In this document: one piece after another, positions 6,399 to 7,255 of the stretch | How positions within the stretch are numbered: position 1 is the stretch's first letter | How the letters are laid out: each line of letters begins with the position of its first letter | NCBI GenBank assembly: GCA_019417975.1 | Contig: DYCT01000098.1 | Coordinates: 1 to 7,255, forward strand | DNA length: 7,255 nucleotides | Source of the DNA: Bacteroides sp. | GTDB taxonomy: Bacteria; Bacteroidota; Bacteroidia; Bacteroidales; Bacteroidaceae | Direction of reading: 5' to 3' | Notes under the pieces: model-generated | Told to the model about the DNA's origin: nothing | The model's database searches: none | The model's input: only the letters and a program-made list of their open reading frames with translations | Made by a program: the position numbers and the translations under genes

Positions 6399-6974
6399 AT
6401 GAAACGATTGTATTTCACCGGACTTTTTGTGTGTTTGAGTTGCTCGTTTTGCCAAGCCCAATGGACTCGGCAAGACTCCATTCGGTTAAAACAAATCTTG
6501 AGTGAGGATAAAGAAATCAAGTTGAATACAGAAGCGGTGAAGAGTATTCGTCTAAATGTTCCCTCTCTGAGCGATTCGCCCCATCAAGCACTATTGCCCG
6601 ACAATCGGAAAAATATTTTGGATTTTGATTTGAGTCTTCCCCGGTTTTATACCATGGCCGACAGTCTCTCCTTTCGCTCCAAACGCATTTATCTGAGTCT
6701 TCGTCCGTATGGCATTCAGGGCTTTGCTCGTCCAACATCTGCTCCACTTCCTTTTGTTGTACGTCGTGAAGTGCGAAAACGAAGTCTGCGCCCTCCCATT
6801 CACAACGAGGCAATACTATCGCAACCGGGTGTGGCCGGACGGGTAAATGGCCCGATTGGATGCGGAATATCTGTCAGCTTTTCGGCCGAAGATGTGTTGC
6901 AATTCCTGTTTAGTAAAAAAGGGCGTGCCCGAATGCATAATGCAGAGCACGCCAAGGCTTGGAAAACTTATTGA
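6399..6974 (+). CDS. Small exported protein of unknown function
   Basis: The protein has 191 residues and belongs to no family I can name with confidence; it resembles short Bacteroidota-restricted DUF proteins. Residues 1-20 form a signal peptide (MKR, hydrophobic core, CQA cleavage site before QW). The neighbouring cysteines (C12, C15, C18) do not fit a lipobox, so it is probably periplasmic and soluble rather than a lipoprotein. The mature part opens with a charged stretch (RQDSIRLKQILSEDKEIKLN), then a proline-rich basic middle (VRREVRKRSLRPPIHNEA). It ends in a hydrophobic GPIGCGISVSFSAEDVLQFLFSKK segment with C155, followed by a basic tail KAWKTY. There are no further membrane segments and no catalytic motif. 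The start at 6399 is chosen because it gives the signal peptide. The last part of the gene also carries a terminator for the converging minus-strand gene. No intrinsic terminator of its own is evident. Confidence 0.82.
   Translation: MKRLYFTGLFVCLSCSFCQAQWTRQDSIRLKQILSEDKEIKLNTEAVKSIRLNVPSLSDSPHQALLPDNRKNILDFDLSLPRFYTMADSLSFRSKRIYLSLRPYGIQGFARPTSAPLPFVVRREVRKRSLRPPIHNEAILSQPGVAGRVNGPIGCGISVSFSAEDVLQFLFSKKGRARMHNAEHAKAWKTY
6915..6953 (-). terminator. Terminator of the converging DUF486-type gene, inside the exported-protein CDS
   Basis: Read on the minus strand, GGCGTGC (6953-6947) pairs with GCACGCC (6928-6922) around an 18-nt loop that contains a nested TGCA...TGCA stem. Six T residues follow (complement of 6920-6915). 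It starts 41 nt after the minus-strand stop at 6994. It lies entirely within codons 173-185 of the plus-strand exported-protein gene, which it must encode through as well. Confidence 0.8.
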
Positions 6975-6993
6975 ACGCAGGATAGTTTTTTCT

Positions 6994-7212
6994 CTACTTA
7001 AACACAAAATATACCGCCATCACCAGACACACGAACGCTGCCAAATGATTCCATTGCAACGACTCTCCTTTAAAAAAGACCGTTGTAAATATCGTAAAGA
7101 TGATAAGAGTTATAACTTCTTGAATTACTTTTAGTTGCATCAGTGTAAACGGACCTCCATTCCCTATAAATCCAATCCGATTAGCCGGAATCTGACACGT
7201 GTATTCACTTAA
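6994..7212 (-). pseudogene. C-terminal remnant of a DUF486/DMT-type small membrane protein
   Basis: Reading the minus strand from 7212 to the TAG at 6994 gives about 72 residues. They contain QIPANRIGF, GPFTLMQLKVIQEVITL, then two hydrophobic segments ending in AVYFVFK. The EY..Q(I/V)PANRIG and QLK(I/V)IQEVITL signatures are those of the DUF486 'DMT family' proteins, inner-membrane proteins of about 110 residues whose substrate is unknown to me. The N-terminal 40 or so residues, with the first two membrane helices, are missing. An in-frame TAG stands at 7213-7215, and upstream sequence to the window edge does not look like the family in any frame. The first internal ATG (7138-7140) would give only 48 residues. 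Its terminator at 6915-6953 is intact, so the break seems recent. The missing half could lie beyond the window if something was inserted. Confidence 0.75.
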
Positions 7213-7255
7213 CTAAATAGACTTGCCCAAGTGAAATTTAATACCTATATTTGCT

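Noticed and set aside
6847..7134. Plus-strand frame of 95 codons overlapping the end of the exported-protein gene
   Set aside because: It is out of frame with that gene and antisense to the recognisable DUF486 remnant; the product is basic and motif-free.

Overview
The window looks like chromosomal DNA of a Bacteroidales bacterium, most likely Bacteroides or a close relative. Four things point there. One promoter matches the Bacteroides sigma-ABfr consensus exactly (TTTG, 19 nt, TATCTTTG). Starts lack Shine-Dalgarno sequences. The M6 protease ends in a type-A, T9SS-like C-terminal domain. The large oxidoreductase is an NfnA-NfnB type fusion of a kind common in this phylum. These calls come from reading the sequence; no database search was run.

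Layout: positions 1-49 hold the 3' part of a tRNA-Lys (anticodon CTT), followed by its intrinsic terminator (51-82). A long secreted M6-family metalloprotease lies on the minus strand (223-3066), with a perfect 19-bp-arm palindrome just past its stop as terminator (166-203). It is divergent from a plus-strand gene (3317-5611) across a 250-nt region that holds both promoters. The plus-strand product is a 764-residue flavin/iron-sulfur protein. Its N-terminal third resembles PyrK/SudB/NfnA and its C-terminal two thirds resemble GltD/SudA/NfnB, so it probably moves electrons between NAD(H), NADP(H) and perhaps ferredoxin in the cytoplasm. A strong terminator follows (5636-5674).

Positions 5675-6398 are a 724-nt AT-rich stretch with no convincing gene but several inverted repeats. 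These include a perfect 15-bp stem with an overlapping alternative stem (5964-6000) and an 8-6-8 dyad just upstream of the next gene (6359-6380). A small exported protein of unknown function follows (6399-6974). Converging on it from the right is the C-terminal part of a DUF486/DMT-type small membrane protein (minus, 6994 to about 7212), cut off from its N-terminus by an in-frame stop and unrelated sequence. Its terminator (6915-6953) lies inside the coding sequence of the exported protein.

The genes do not form one operon. They appear to be independent housekeeping and envelope functions, each with its own terminator. No CRISPR array, insertion sequence, phage or defence system is visible. 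The points most worth a second look are the structured intergenic region, the broken DUF486 gene with its embedded terminator, and the domain architecture of the two large proteins.
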